Shown here: positions 1 through 6,364 of the stretch, one piece after another
Numbering within the stretch: position 1 is the first letter of the stretch
How the letters are laid out: the number at the start of each line of letters is the position of its first letter
NCBI GenBank assembly: GCA_946183755.1
Contig: CAMHCZ010000089.1
Coordinates: 1 to 7,678, forward strand
Direction of reading: 5' to 3'
Length of the DNA: 7,678 bases
Origin: an uncultured bacterium
GTDB lineage: Bacteria > Bacteroidota > Bacteroidia > Bacteroidales > Paludibacteraceae
The notes under the pieces: model-generated
The model's database searches: none
The model's input: the letters and a program-made list of their open reading frames with translations, nothing else
Told to the model about the DNA's origin: nothing
Position numbers and translations under genes: made by a program

Positions 1-1694
1 ACAGGGTTTTCCTCCTTCAGGAAGGAGTAATCGTGGTAGAACTGGTTGAACTCCTTAGAGAGCTCGTATGCGTAGTTTGCGATGACCGAAGGGCTGAACT
101 CCTGGCCAGCCTGAGCCACGACATTTGGATAAGACGCCAGCAACTGTATGAGCTGAGTCTCTTTCTCGTTTGTCTCTATTGAGTTGTCAAGCTGCTCTGG
201 CAGTGCGATGCCCTCGGCGGCAGCCTTGCGGAGCACAGACTTGATTCTTGCGTGTGTGTACTGTATGAAAGGTCCTGTGTTGCCGTTGAAGTCGATGCTT
301 TCCTGTGGGTTGAACAGCATGTTCTTCTTTGGGTCAACCTTGAGGATGAAGTACTTCAGAGCGCCGAGTCCTACGATTCTCGCTATCTCATTGAGCTCCG
401 CCTCAGTTGCACCTTCGGTCTCGCGGTCTTTGCCCATCTCCTTTGCTGTCGCAATCATGTCGTCCATCAGGTCGTCGGCGTCAACCACTGTGCCCTCGCG
501 GCTCTTCATCTTGCCGTTAGGCAGCTCCACCATGCCGTATGAGAAATGCACGAGGCTCTTGCCCCACTTGAATCCGAGACGGTCGAGCAGGATGGAAAGC
601 ACTTGGAAGTGGTAGTTCTGCTCGTTGCCTACGACGTATATCATCTGGTCGATAGGGAACTCCTTGAAACGCAGTGTGGCTGTTCCTATGTCCTGTGTCA
701 TATAGACGGAAGTGCCGTCGGAACGCAGAAGGAGCTTCTCGTCGAGTCCGTCTTTCTCGAGGTTCGCCCATACCGAGCCATCCTCTCTCTTGTAGAACTC
801 GCCCTTGGCAAGTCCTTCCTCGACTTTCTGCTTGCCCACGAGGTATGTGTCTGATTCGTAGTAAATCTTGTCGAACGCCACGCCGAGACGCTTGTATGAC
901 TCGTCGAAGCCCTGGTAAACCCATTGGTTCATCATGCTCCACAGTTCTCTGACTTCCTTGTCGCCAGCCTCCCACTTTCGCAGCATCTCCTGCGCCTCTT
1001 TGATGAGCGGCGCGTTCTTCTTCGCTTCTTCCTCGCTCTCGCCCTTGGCCATCAGTTCGTTCACCTGCTCCTTGTATTTCTTGTCGAAGAGCACGTAGAA
1101 GTCGCCTACGAGGTGGTCGCCTTTCTTTCCTGCAGCCTCTGGAGTGATGTTCTCGCCCCATTTCTGCCAAGCCAGCATCGATTTGCAGATGTGTATTCCG
1201 CGGTCGTTCACGATGTTGGTCTTCACAACCTTGTTGCCGTTGGCTGTCATTATCTTGCTGAGCGAATATCCCAAAAGGTTGTTTCTGACATGGCCCAGGT
1301 GAAGCGGCTTGTTGGTGTTTGGCGACGAGTACTCGATCATCACGAGCGGAGCGTTGTCCTCGACGCTCTTTATGCCGAAGTTGTCATCCTTGTTTATCTT
1401 GTTGAGCGTGTCAATCCATTGTGTCTTAGCCACTGAGATGTTCAGGAATCCCTTTATCACATTGAAGTCGCTGACTTCCTTTGCGTTGTTTTTCAGGTAT
1501 TCGCCTATTTCCTGTCCTATGGCGTCTGGAGACTTGTGTGCCGCTTTGGAAAATGCGAATGTGACAACAGTGACGTCGCCCTGAAATTCCTTCTTTGTCT
1601 TTTGTATCTGAATCTTGTCTGCGTCCACGTCAATGCCGTAAAGAGATTTGACGGCTTGTGCGGTGGCCTTTGCGATAGACTGTTCAAGTTCCAT
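1..1694 (-). CDS. argS: Arginyl-tRNA synthetase, C-terminus cut by window edge
   Basis: Class I aminoacyl-tRNA synthetase that charges tRNA-Arg with arginine in the cytoplasm. The reading frame opens at an ATG at 1692-1694 (MELEQSIAKAT) and stays open to the left edge, giving 564 full codons. Bacteroidetes ArgS is about 600 residues, so roughly 30 residues are missing off the edge. An N-terminal additional domain comes first, then the class I signature in the form HLGH (residues 132-135, within NTNKPLHLGHVRNN), an NDRG motif shortly after, and the KMSKS-loop equivalent KMKSREG (residues 395-401, preceded by MVELPNG). The last readable part, EFNQFYHDYSFLKEE, is the typical anticodon-binding helix bundle near the C-terminus. 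The gene diverges from the plus-strand secreted protein and has a Bacteroidota-type -7 box 45 bases upstream. No frameshift is seen. Identification is from motifs and overall match to the family. Confidence 0.97.
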   Translation of the reverse strand, partial: MELEQSIAKATAQAVKSLYGIDVDADKIQIQKTKKEFQGDVTVVTFAFSKAAHKSPDAIGQEIGEYLKNNAKEVSDFNVIKGFLNISVAKTQWIDTLNKINKDDNFGIKSVEDNAPLVMIEYSSPNTNKPLHLGHVRNNLLGYSLSKIMTANGNKVVKTNIVNDRGIHICKSMLAWQKWGENITPEAAGKKGDHLVGDFYVLFDKKYKEQVNELMAKGESEEEAKKNAPLIKEAQEMLRKWEAGDKEVRELWSMMNQWVYQGFDESYKRLGVAFDKIYYESDTYLVGKQKVEEGLAKGEFYKREDGSVWANLEKDGLDEKLLLRSDGTSVYMTQDIGTATLRFKEFPIDQMIYVVGNEQNYHFQVLSILLDRLGFKWGKSLVHFSYGMVELPNGKMKSREGTVVDADDLMDDMIATAKEMGKDRETEGATEAELNEIARIVGLGALKYFILKVDPKKNMLFNPQESIDFNGNTGPFIQYTHARIKSVLRKAAAEGIALPEQLDNSIETNEKETQLIQLLASYPNVVAQAGQEFSPSVIANYAYELSKEFNQFYHDYSFLKEENP

Positions 1695-1738
1695 GTCTTA
1701 TGATGTTTTTAAGTTTTTGTATCAGTGATTTAGAATCG

Positions 1739-1746
1739 CAAATATA
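1739..1746 (-). promoter_or_regulatory. Candidate -7 box for argS
   Basis: On the minus strand this reads TATATTTG, a full match to the Bacteroidota -7 consensus TAnnTTTG. It would place the transcript start around 1732 and give a leader of roughly 38 nucleotides before the argS ATG. No clear TTG is present about 19-21 bases further upstream, so the -33 half is not supported. The match is short and could be chance, although its position in a divergent intergenic region is right. Confidence 0.45.
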
Positions 1747-1778
1747 GCAAAAAATGGGGTAAGGGGCTGTTGGCTGAC

Positions 1779-1809
1779 TTTGTTTTGACCGCTTAAATCC
1801 CTATATTTG
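1779..1809 (+). promoter_or_regulatory. Bacteroidota-type promoter for the secreted protein gene
   Basis: A -33 type TTTG (1779-1782) and a -7 box TATATTTG (1802-1809) are separated by 19 bases, the usual spacing for Bacteroides housekeeping sigma promoters (TTTG, 19-21 bases, TAnnTTTG). Transcription would begin near 1814-1816, giving a leader of about 20 nucleotides before the ATG at 1834. This also decides the start codon: an in-frame TTG at 1807 lies inside the -7 box and cannot be in the transcript. Confidence 0.6.
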
Positions 1810-1833
1810 AAAATTCATTGCAATAAAACGAAT

Positions 1834-2811
1834 ATGTTCAACACAAGAAATGCGATAATAACGATAGCAGTGTCAATGTTTGCGACTTCGGTCAATGCTC
1901 AGTTGTTCGGTTCGGACAGAACTCCAAAGGCGTCAAACAAGCACAAATACGAAGTGAAGTCGAATGCCAGAGGCAGCGTCAGCCGTCCTGTCGTCGCGCA
2001 TGACGGATTCGCTCCGGACACAGCGGAGAACGAGTCGAAAGGCATGAAGAAGTTGACTGAACTATTCAAGAAGAATGATAATAAAACACAGCCTAAGTCT
2101 TCGAACGCCAACAACCCTTCTGTAAACAGAAATGTCGCATTAGCAAAGAACAGACGTAATCCTGCGCTTGATAATAAATTCATATTCAGAGGATTCGCCC
2201 TGAACGGCATCGTGAATGTGGAGAGTCTGAAGGCTGACACGACTCCGCCTGCCGGATTCAAGGAATACATCACCGATATGCGATTCTACGAGGAAGGCGA
2301 GGACTTGCGCCTTATAGATAACAGCGGACTGCATGTGACTATGCTTTTCGAGCCTGGCACATCGCGCTTGACTGGAGTGCAGGTGGAGAACGTGGACCGC
2401 ATGGATCAGGTGCAGCAGTTGCAGCAACTCATCAAGAAGGAGATGGGCGTGCCTACGAGAGGCTACGAGGTCATAAGAAATTATGACGGCGACAATAACT
2501 CCGTATGGACCGACTATTCAACCTACGAGTTTGTCTATCAGTACGACTACGGCGATGTGATTTACGACTTCCACATCAGCCAGTACGGCGCTAAAAAGAG
2601 CAACGGCAAGATAATGCACCCTTACGATTTCCTTGCCACTGTGACTATACCTAAGGATGAGCCTGCGCCAGCGGCAGAGCAGTCGCGCGAGTCAAACGAT
2701 GCCAAGACTGGCGAAACCGACAAGTCGAAGCTCGACAAATTCTATCCTAAGGAAGGCATACAGCGCCACGGCAACTACACAGTCGAGGTCAAGCTTCTGG
2801 CTTGGTGGTAA
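1834..2811 (+). CDS. Secreted protein of unknown function (325 residues)
   Basis: I do not recognise a family. The ATG at 1834 gives a clean Sec signal peptide: basic MFNTRN, a hydrophobic core IITIAVSMFATS, and an expected signal peptidase I cut after SVNA (residue 22). The mature protein is therefore probably periplasmic or surface exposed. Residues of about 23-115 are polar, Lys/Asn/Ser-rich and likely disordered. A compact part rich in aromatic and charged residues follows (about 118-275), including a run with many Tyr and Asp (YEFVYQYDYGDVIYDF). A second low-complexity linker (DEPAPAAEQSRE) precedes a short C-terminal strand ending LLAWW. It has no lipobox, no membrane segment after the signal and no obvious catalytic motif. 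It is a single-gene transcription unit with its own promoter, convergent with the hydrolase gene, and its stop codon touches that gene's stop codon. It shows no visible link to the peptide cassette. Confidence 0.85.
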   Translation: MFNTRNAIITIAVSMFATSVNAQLFGSDRTPKASNKHKYEVKSNARGSVSRPVVAHDGFAPDTAENESKGMKKLTELFKKNDNKTQPKSSNANNPSVNRNVALAKNRRNPALDNKFIFRGFALNGIVNVESLKADTTPPAGFKEYITDMRFYEEGEDLRLIDNSGLHVTMLFEPGTSRLTGVQVENVDRMDQVQQLQQLIKKEMGVPTRGYEVIRNYDGDNNSVWTDYSTYEFVYQYDYGDVIYDFHISQYGAKKSNGKIMHPYDFLATVTIPKDEPAPAAEQSRESNDAKTGETDKSKLDKFYPKEGIQRHGNYTVEVKLLAWW

Positions 2812-3729
2812 TCACTTCTTGTAAAGGTCGTCCGGCTTGGCGCTACCTATCTTGGAGTGCGGAATCCTTGTGTCGTTGATGGTGCAGTCTATGCTTTTTA
2901 TCACGCCGGGATTCTTGATGAATGCCGCTATCTCATCGACGTCTCTGACCATAGGCGACGACGCTATCTCATGGCCGTAGCCGATGAAACGGTAAACCCT
3001 GTATGTGTATCCGAACTTCTTGAACCTTTTGACGAGCGCATTCGTGCCGAAAAGTCCAAGATTGAAAAACTTTATCTTATTGTAAACCACAAGCTTGTCG
3101 TCGGTGCCGTGGAAGAAGAATGTCGGTGCTGGCGCGGTCTTGTAGTCGGGATTTCCTTCGTGGCTGAATACCGCTCCGGCAAATGAAATCACGCCGGCGT
3201 ATGAAAATCCTTCAGGCAGGTATGCTGTCGCAAGTTCTGTCCTGTTGGCGCGCTCATAGTCGGTTTGCAGCACGGTTATGGCTCCGGCGCTCGAGCCGCA
3301 AGTGAAAATCTTTTTGTCGTCGATGCCGTATTTGCCTTTGTTGTCGATTAGGAATCTAGTCGCGGCGCAAAGGTCCTCGGCGGCTATGTGTATGGCGTTG
3401 TCTATTGGTTTAGTGTTCAGTTTGCCCACTTTGCTCACGCCCTTCATGCCGAGTCGGTAGTCTATCGCCGCCACGGTCATGCCTCGTTCAGCCATCTTGG
3501 TGCAGAAAACCACGTTCAGCGAGTCGCTTTTGCTGCCGTGTATGAATCCTCCTCCGAATACGAAAATCAGGCATCTGCCGTCGGTCTGCGCCGTGTCGCT
3601 GCGGTAGATGTCGAGGTAGAGTTTCTGTCCGCCGTTCTCTGCGTAGAAGATTTCCTTGTCAACTTTGACTCCAGCGAATGTGCTGAAAGTCAGCGATATG
3701 AAAAATGAAAGTGCGATTAATTGTCTCAT
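2812..3729 (-). CDS. Secreted alpha/beta hydrolase (esterase-like)
   Basis: A 305-residue alpha/beta-hydrolase-fold protein of the carboxylesterase/lipase group (BD-FAE or HSL-like). A Sec-type signal peptide is visible (MRQLIALSFFISLTFSTFAG, cut near residue 19). It has a single Arg, so it is not a Tat signal. The oxyanion-hole region is FGGGF (58-62, then IHGS). The nucleophile elbow is GSSAG with Ser147. The acid is probably Asp211 in HGTDDKLV, and the histidine is His253 in GYGHE. All triad positions are present and in the usual order and spacing, so the enzyme should be active on an ester or acyl substrate that sequence cannot name. It lies 22 bases after tatC and could be read through from the upstream string, but a candidate -7 box and palindrome sit in the gap. 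A role in processing the neighbouring peptide is possible but unsupported. Confidence 0.9.
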   Translation of the reverse strand: MRQLIALSFFISLTFSTFAGVKVDKEIFYAENGGQKLYLDIYRSDTAQTDGRCLIFVFGGGFIHGSKSDSLNVVFCTKMAERGMTVAAIDYRLGMKGVSKVGKLNTKPIDNAIHIAAEDLCAATRFLIDNKGKYGIDDKKIFTCGSSAGAITVLQTDYERANRTELATAYLPEGFSYAGVISFAGAVFSHEGNPDYKTAPAPTFFFHGTDDKLVVYNKIKFFNLGLFGTNALVKRFKKFGYTYRVYRFIGYGHEIASSPMVRDVDEIAAFIKNPGVIKSIDCTINDTRIPHSKIGSAKPDDLYKK

Positions 3730-3739
3730 AGTGAGACAA
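3721..3739 (-). repeat. Perfect 8-bp inverted repeat over the hydrolase start codon
   Basis: The arms TTGTCTCA (3721-3728) and TGAGACAA (3732-3739) are exact inverted copies around a 3-base spacer. On the minus strand the hydrolase ATG (3729-3727) begins in the spacer and runs into the downstream arm. As RNA it could form a hairpin hiding the start codon in transcripts arriving from tatC. As DNA it is a symmetric site that overlaps a candidate -7 box. The symmetry is directly visible; the function is inference. Confidence 0.5.
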
Positions 3740-3744
3740 AAGTA
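3737..3744 (-). promoter_or_regulatory. Candidate -7 box for the hydrolase gene
   Basis: The minus strand reads TACTTTTG, matching TAnnTTTG, in the 22-base gap between tatC and the hydrolase. No -33 TTG is found at the expected distance. The transcript would start almost at the ATG, making it leaderless or nearly so. Weak evidence taken alone; its overlap with the palindrome makes it more interesting. Confidence 0.3.
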
Positions 3745-3751
3745 ATGATTT

Positions 3752-4561
3752 TTATTGTTGACTCTCTTCTGTTTCCTCCGGCTCTGCTTTTTTGATTATG
3801 AATATGCTGAAAAGAAATAGCAGATACAGCGGCAGTGTGACGAGTATTAGCGTCATAAGGTCGGGCGGCGTTATTATGGCGGCGACTATCATTATGATTA
3901 AAAGCGCATGTTTCTTGTAACGGGCAAGGAATTCATGGCGTATCAGTCCCATTTTAGCAAGGACAAATGCTATTATTGGCAGTTGAAAAACAAGCCCCAT
4001 GGTGATGGTCAGCCCGACGAATGTGGAGACGTACGAGTCGAGTGTTATGTTGCTCACGATGCGCGACGAGACAGAGTATGTTCCCAAGAATCTGAACGAG
4101 ATAGGGAACAGGATGAAGTAGCTCATCAGTACTCCTGCTGCCGACAGAAAGAATATCGCCAACGCCACGAGGACGGAGTATTTCTTCTCGTTGTCGTAGA
4201 GCGCTGGCGTTGTGAATCGGAGCAGTTCCCAAAGGATATAAGGAAATGAGAACAAGAAACCCAGATAGAGCGAAGTCGTGATGTGTTCCATGAATTGACT
4301 GCTCAGGTCGGTCGAAATCATATTCACATAGTATTCTTCAAAATGAAAATCGGAGAATCCTATGCTGTGTATGAAATCCTCTATGGCTTTGTAGGTCACG
4401 AAATCGCATTCGCTTGGCGCGAGCAGAATCCGCCAGGTCAAGTCCTTGAAACAGAACACAGCGACGGCGACTGCCGCAATCACGGCAATGATGCGAAGCA
4501 ACATTTTGCGGAGCACCTCAAGGTGTCCGCCGAATGTCAGCATGTTGTTTTCTTCGCTCAT
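3752..4561 (-). CDS. tatC: Sec-independent protein translocase TatC
   Basis: Inner-membrane receptor subunit of the twin-arginine translocase, which binds the twin-arginine signal and exports folded proteins. It is 269 residues, a normal length. The N-terminal cytoplasmic motif GGHLEVLR (11-18) carries the glutamate (Glu15) known in the family for signal-peptide recognition. Six membrane segments can be read at about 20-38, 96-117, 129-155, 175-200, 217-231 and 235-256. The typical TPALYDNEKK loop (118-127) and the TPPD turn (231-234) before the last helix are present. In helix 4 the position that is Glu170 in E. coli is Gln193 here (VFQLP); as I recall, Gln is common at this site outside proteobacteria, so I do not read it as a defect. 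The C-terminal tail is acidic. tatC follows tatA by 6 bases, and no tatB is present, as expected for a TatA/TatC-only system. Confidence 0.97.
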   Translation of the reverse strand: MSEENNMLTFGGHLEVLRKMLLRIIAVIAAVAVAVFCFKDLTWRILLAPSECDFVTYKAIEDFIHSIGFSDFHFEEYYVNMISTDLSSQFMEHITTSLYLGFLFSFPYILWELLRFTTPALYDNEKKYSVLVALAIFFLSAAGVLMSYFILFPISFRFLGTYSVSSRIVSNITLDSYVSTFVGLTITMGLVFQLPIIAFVLAKMGLIRHEFLARYKKHALLIIMIVAAIITPPDLMTLILVTLPLYLLFLFSIFIIKKAEPEETEESQQ

Positions 4562-4567
4562 TTTGTG

Positions 4568-4810
4568 CTATTGCTCCTTTGCTTCTTCTTTGCTTGCGGC
4601 GTTCTCGTCTTTCGCTTCGGTTGCGCCTTCTTCAGGCTTGCGCATTTCTTCGCTGAAGGCTTCCGCGCCGTCACTCATTCCCTTCTTGAACTCCTTGACT
4701 CCTTTGCCCATGTTGCGCATTAGGTCTGGCAGTTTCTTGCCTCCGAATATCAGCAGAGCCACTCCGCCTATAAGTATGATTTCTGTTGTTCCGATGAATA
4801 GTAATGTCAT
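4568..4810 (-). CDS. tatA: Sec-independent protein translocase TatA
   Basis: Small pore-forming subunit of the Tat translocase (80 residues). A short periplasmic N-terminus and one membrane helix (about 8-22, with the polar residue Glu10) are followed by the hinge FGG (22-24) and an amphipathic helix starting KKLPDLMRNMGKGVKEFKKG (25-44). The tail is acidic and low in complexity (Glu, Ala, Lys). This order is diagnostic of TatA/TatE. Since no separate tatB is visible, this protein probably serves both roles, as in minimal TatAC systems. It starts 13 bases after the small CXXX-system protein and ends 6 bases before tatC. I see no TAnnTTTG box in the 60 bases upstream, which supports transcription from the cassette upstream. 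Confidence 0.96.
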   Translation of the reverse strand: MTLLFIGTTEIILIGGVALLIFGGKKLPDLMRNMGKGVKEFKKGMSDGAEAFSEEMRKPEEGATEAKDENAASKEEAKEQ

Positions 4811-4823
4811 GATTTCTTGGTTT

Positions 4824-5120
4824 TTATTTGTTGCAATTACATTCTGTTCCGCACACGAGGAATATTTCGCATGTGTCGAAGTTTATTTCCCAGTTGCCGT
4901 TCTTGGCGCTTTCCCATTTGTATTTGTCCGCCATTCTGTCCCACCAGTTCTGAAACTTGGTGCTTGTCTCGCCCATGTCTTTCACTAACTTTTCATACAA
5001 GTCTGCGTTGTCGGCTGTCAGTATCTTCGACAGCTCAGCCAGACCGTTTTTGCGTTCAAATAATGTTTGAATCTCGTTTTTCTCGTCAAGAGTCACTTGA
5101 CCTACTTTTTTCTTTTCCAT
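4824..5120 (-). CDS. Small CXXX-repeat peptide modification system protein
   Basis: A 98-residue soluble protein with no signal or membrane segment. It begins MEKKKVGQVTLDEKNEIQ and is mainly charged and helical to about residue 70, with a Trp pair at 59-60 (QNWWDRM). It ends in a short Cys-containing tail with Cys84, Cys90, Cys94 and Cys96 (CGTECNCNK). From memory this matches the small partner family called CXXX repeat peptide modification system protein (I believe TIGR04116), found only beside CXXX precursors and their maturases. I could not run the model. Its biochemical role is unknown; likely ones are a precursor-binding chaperone or recognition subunit. It lies 12 bases after the precursor and 13 before tatA. 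Its Cys90-x-x-x-Cys94 echoes the repeat spacing of the precursor. Confidence 0.78.
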   Translation of the reverse strand: MEKKKVGQVTLDEKNEIQTLFERKNGLAELSKILTADNADLYEKLVKDMGETSTKFQNWWDRMADKYKWESAKNGNWEINFDTCEIFLVCGTECNCNK

Positions 5121-5132
5121 AATTATTGATAA

Positions 5133-5417
5133 TTAATAACCCATCCCCATCATACTTGCATTTACGCATGTGCTATGGCAAGTGTTTGCGCAGTTGTTTT
5201 GGCATGAATCCCCACATAAACTTGAGCATGCGACACGACAAGAATCTCCGCATCCTTGTTGGCAATTGTCGACGCAAGAACTTGTGCAGTCTTTGCACGA
5301 ACTGCATGATGTGAAAGATGACAATAACGACGAAGCTATGAAAGATGAAAGCACAGGAAGCAGTGCGTTTTTGCTCCTTCTGAAAAATTCTCTTCTGTTT
5401 AATAATGCTTTTACCAT
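5133..5417 (-). CDS. CXXX-repeat RiPP precursor with twin-arginine-like leader
   Basis: A 94-residue precursor, the probable substrate of the two upstream proteins. The N-terminus (MVKALLNRREFFRRSK) has Arg8-Arg9 in NRREFFR, close to the Tat motif (S/T)RRxFLK. A hydrophobic Ser/Leu/Phe stretch follows (19-35), so it looks like a Tat signal. The core carries 13 Cys: Cys38, Cys41 and Cys44 at spacing 3, then every fourth residue from 44 to 84 (11 contiguous Cys-x-x-x units, the x positions rich in Ser, Asn, Asp, Gly, Thr). It ends in a Met/Gly tail, SMMGMGY. The family matches the CXXX-repeat peptides described beside radical SAM maturases in Bacteroidetes. Its start overlaps the stop of the preceding gene by 7 bases (ATGGTAA), suggesting translational coupling. 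FTSC at 35-38 is a poor lipobox, so lipidation at Cys38 is possible but unproven. A metallothionein-like protein is the alternative, less likely given the neighbours. Confidence 0.85.
   Translation of the reverse strand: MVKALLNRREFFRRSKNALLPVLSSFIASSLLSSFTSCSSCKDCTSSCVDNCQQGCGDSCRVACSSLCGDSCQNNCANTCHSTCVNASMMGMGY
5157..5288 (-). repeat. 11 tandem 12-bp units encoding Cys-x-x-x
   Basis: Within the precursor gene, a Cys codon recurs exactly every 12 bases across 132 bases (codons 44-87). The units are diverged: the codons between the cysteines differ, and only the GDS unit occurs twice (residues 57-59 and 69-71). The tract therefore looks old and kept by selection on the cysteines rather than recently amplified. 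Confidence 0.85.
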
Positions 5418-6361
5418 TCTTCTTTTACGTCAAAAGGATCTATGTAGTTTATTTCTTTTATCTCTGGGAGATTATATCCAGCCTCGCTCAGTTTTGCGGA
5501 AATGTCTCTCGCTGCGTTTCTTTCTAAGTGCGCGATTACGCATTGCTGGTGGCTCGGCGTGTTATTGTCCCATGTGAGTTTCTGGTTCAGCCAGATGCAT
5601 CTGTTGCAGTGGTATGCGTCGCAGTTTCTGCACAGCGGCGCGTGGTCGAGTTCCAGCAGCTGCTTGTTGGGGATGCAAAGACCATTCTCGAGGTCGCCGA
5701 CGGAGCGTGACGCGTCTTTGGTCTTATAGTTCATCTTGTTTGACACGCCAGTCTTCTCGTCGTAGTAGAACGCCGGACACAAGTAGAACTTCCCGTTAGG
5801 CGCTACTGTTATGTTGCCTATGCCAGCCTCGCAGTTGTGCATTTCCTTCAGCGTCAGCCTGTCGGTGAGTATGTTCAGCTGAGGGTGTTTCTGCTCTTTG
5901 TACAGGCTTGTCAGCACAGCGCCCAGCGTGTTCAGCGCTTTCTTGTATTCGGCTATCTGCTCGTCTTTGAATGTCTCGATGTCGGTCAGGCAGATGTTCA
6001 TTCTTTTCACGTTCGGCAGCAGTGCGGCTATGTCGTATTGTTTCGCTATCAGGTCCTTGATTTTTATGCGCAGCACGATGTTGTCGCAGTCAACAGCGGC
6101 CGGCACTTCGTTCGTCACCTTCACGTCTCGCCCGATTTTCAGATTGTCTATCGATTCGATTGTTTCGTCGTATTCTGCTGGCAGTTCGTATTCCGGATAC
6201 ACGTATTGAATCATGAGATTCTGCTTCATGCCGAATAGTATCGCTTTCTTCAGCGTTTCTATCGGCATCAGGTTTCTCTCTTTCAGTGGGTTGTCTGCGT
6301 GACAGTATGCCACGCTGGTGTCGTCTAATAGTATGACTAAATATTGCAGGTATGGCTTCAT
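5411..6361 (-). CDS. CXXX-repeat peptide maturase, SPASM protein without the radical SAM motif
   Basis: A 316-residue cytoplasmic protein. The N-terminal half has no Cx3Cx2C cluster motif: its only Cys before 177 are at 20, 92 and 124. It therefore should not bind the SAM-cleaving iron-sulfur cluster. The C-terminal part is a full SPASM-type cluster domain: Cys177, then Gly190 and Cys195 (GKFYLC), then Cys244-x2-Cys247-x4-Cys252-x2-Cys255, then Cys274. Cys229 lies between them. These fit the SPASM pattern Cx9-15Gx4C...Cx2Cx5Cx3C...C closely, with slightly shorter inner gaps. From memory the family is CXXX repeat peptide maturase (I believe TIGR04119), always paired with a true radical SAM enzyme. 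I infer that it holds or presents the precursor, or relays electrons. Its gene begins 3 bases after the radical SAM gene and overlaps the precursor start by 7 bases, so the three should be made together. Confidence 0.82.
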   Translation of the reverse strand: MKPYLQYLVILLDDTSVAYCHADNPLKERNLMPIETLKKAILFGMKQNLMIQYVYPEYELPAEYDETIESIDNLKIGRDVKVTNEVPAAVDCDNIVLRIKIKDLIAKQYDIAALLPNVKRMNICLTDIETFKDEQIAEYKKALNTLGAVLTSLYKEQKHPQLNILTDRLTLKEMHNCEAGIGNITVAPNGKFYLCPAFYYDEKTGVSNKMNYKTKDASRSVGDLENGLCIPNKQLLELDHAPLCRNCDAYHCNRCIWLNQKLTWDNNTPSHQQCVIAHLERNAARDISAKLSEAGYNLPEIKEINYIDPFDVKEEW

Positions 6362-6364
6362 GTC

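Noticed and set aside
517..1170. 217-residue Arg-rich open frame on the minus strand
   Set aside because: It lies in another frame inside argS, and its composition is what argS codons give when read out of phase.
184..1584. Several plus-strand open frames of 90-170 codons
   Set aside because: All lie opposite argS and mirror its codon structure, with low-complexity Ser/Leu/Val-rich products and no recognisable domain.
1807..1833. TTG start adding nine residues to the secreted protein
   Set aside because: The TTG is part of the -7 box TATATTTG, and the extension would put a polar stretch (KIHCNKTN) before an otherwise clean signal peptide. The ATG at 1834 fits better.
3752..4561. Gln193 in TatC read as a loss of an essential glutamate
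   Set aside because: All other TatC hallmarks are intact, and Gln at this helix-4 site appears, as I recall, in many non-proteobacterial TatC proteins, so it is probably lineage-typical.
5157..5288. Tandem repeat read as CRISPR or as non-coding satellite
   Set aside because: The period is 12 bases with no spacers, the units are diverged at DNA level, and the only constant is a Cys codon in one open frame.
5133..5417. Cys-rich peptide as a metallothionein
   Set aside because: The strict four-residue period, Tat-like leader and two SPASM proteins immediately upstream fit a modified peptide precursor better. Metal binding by the product is not excluded.
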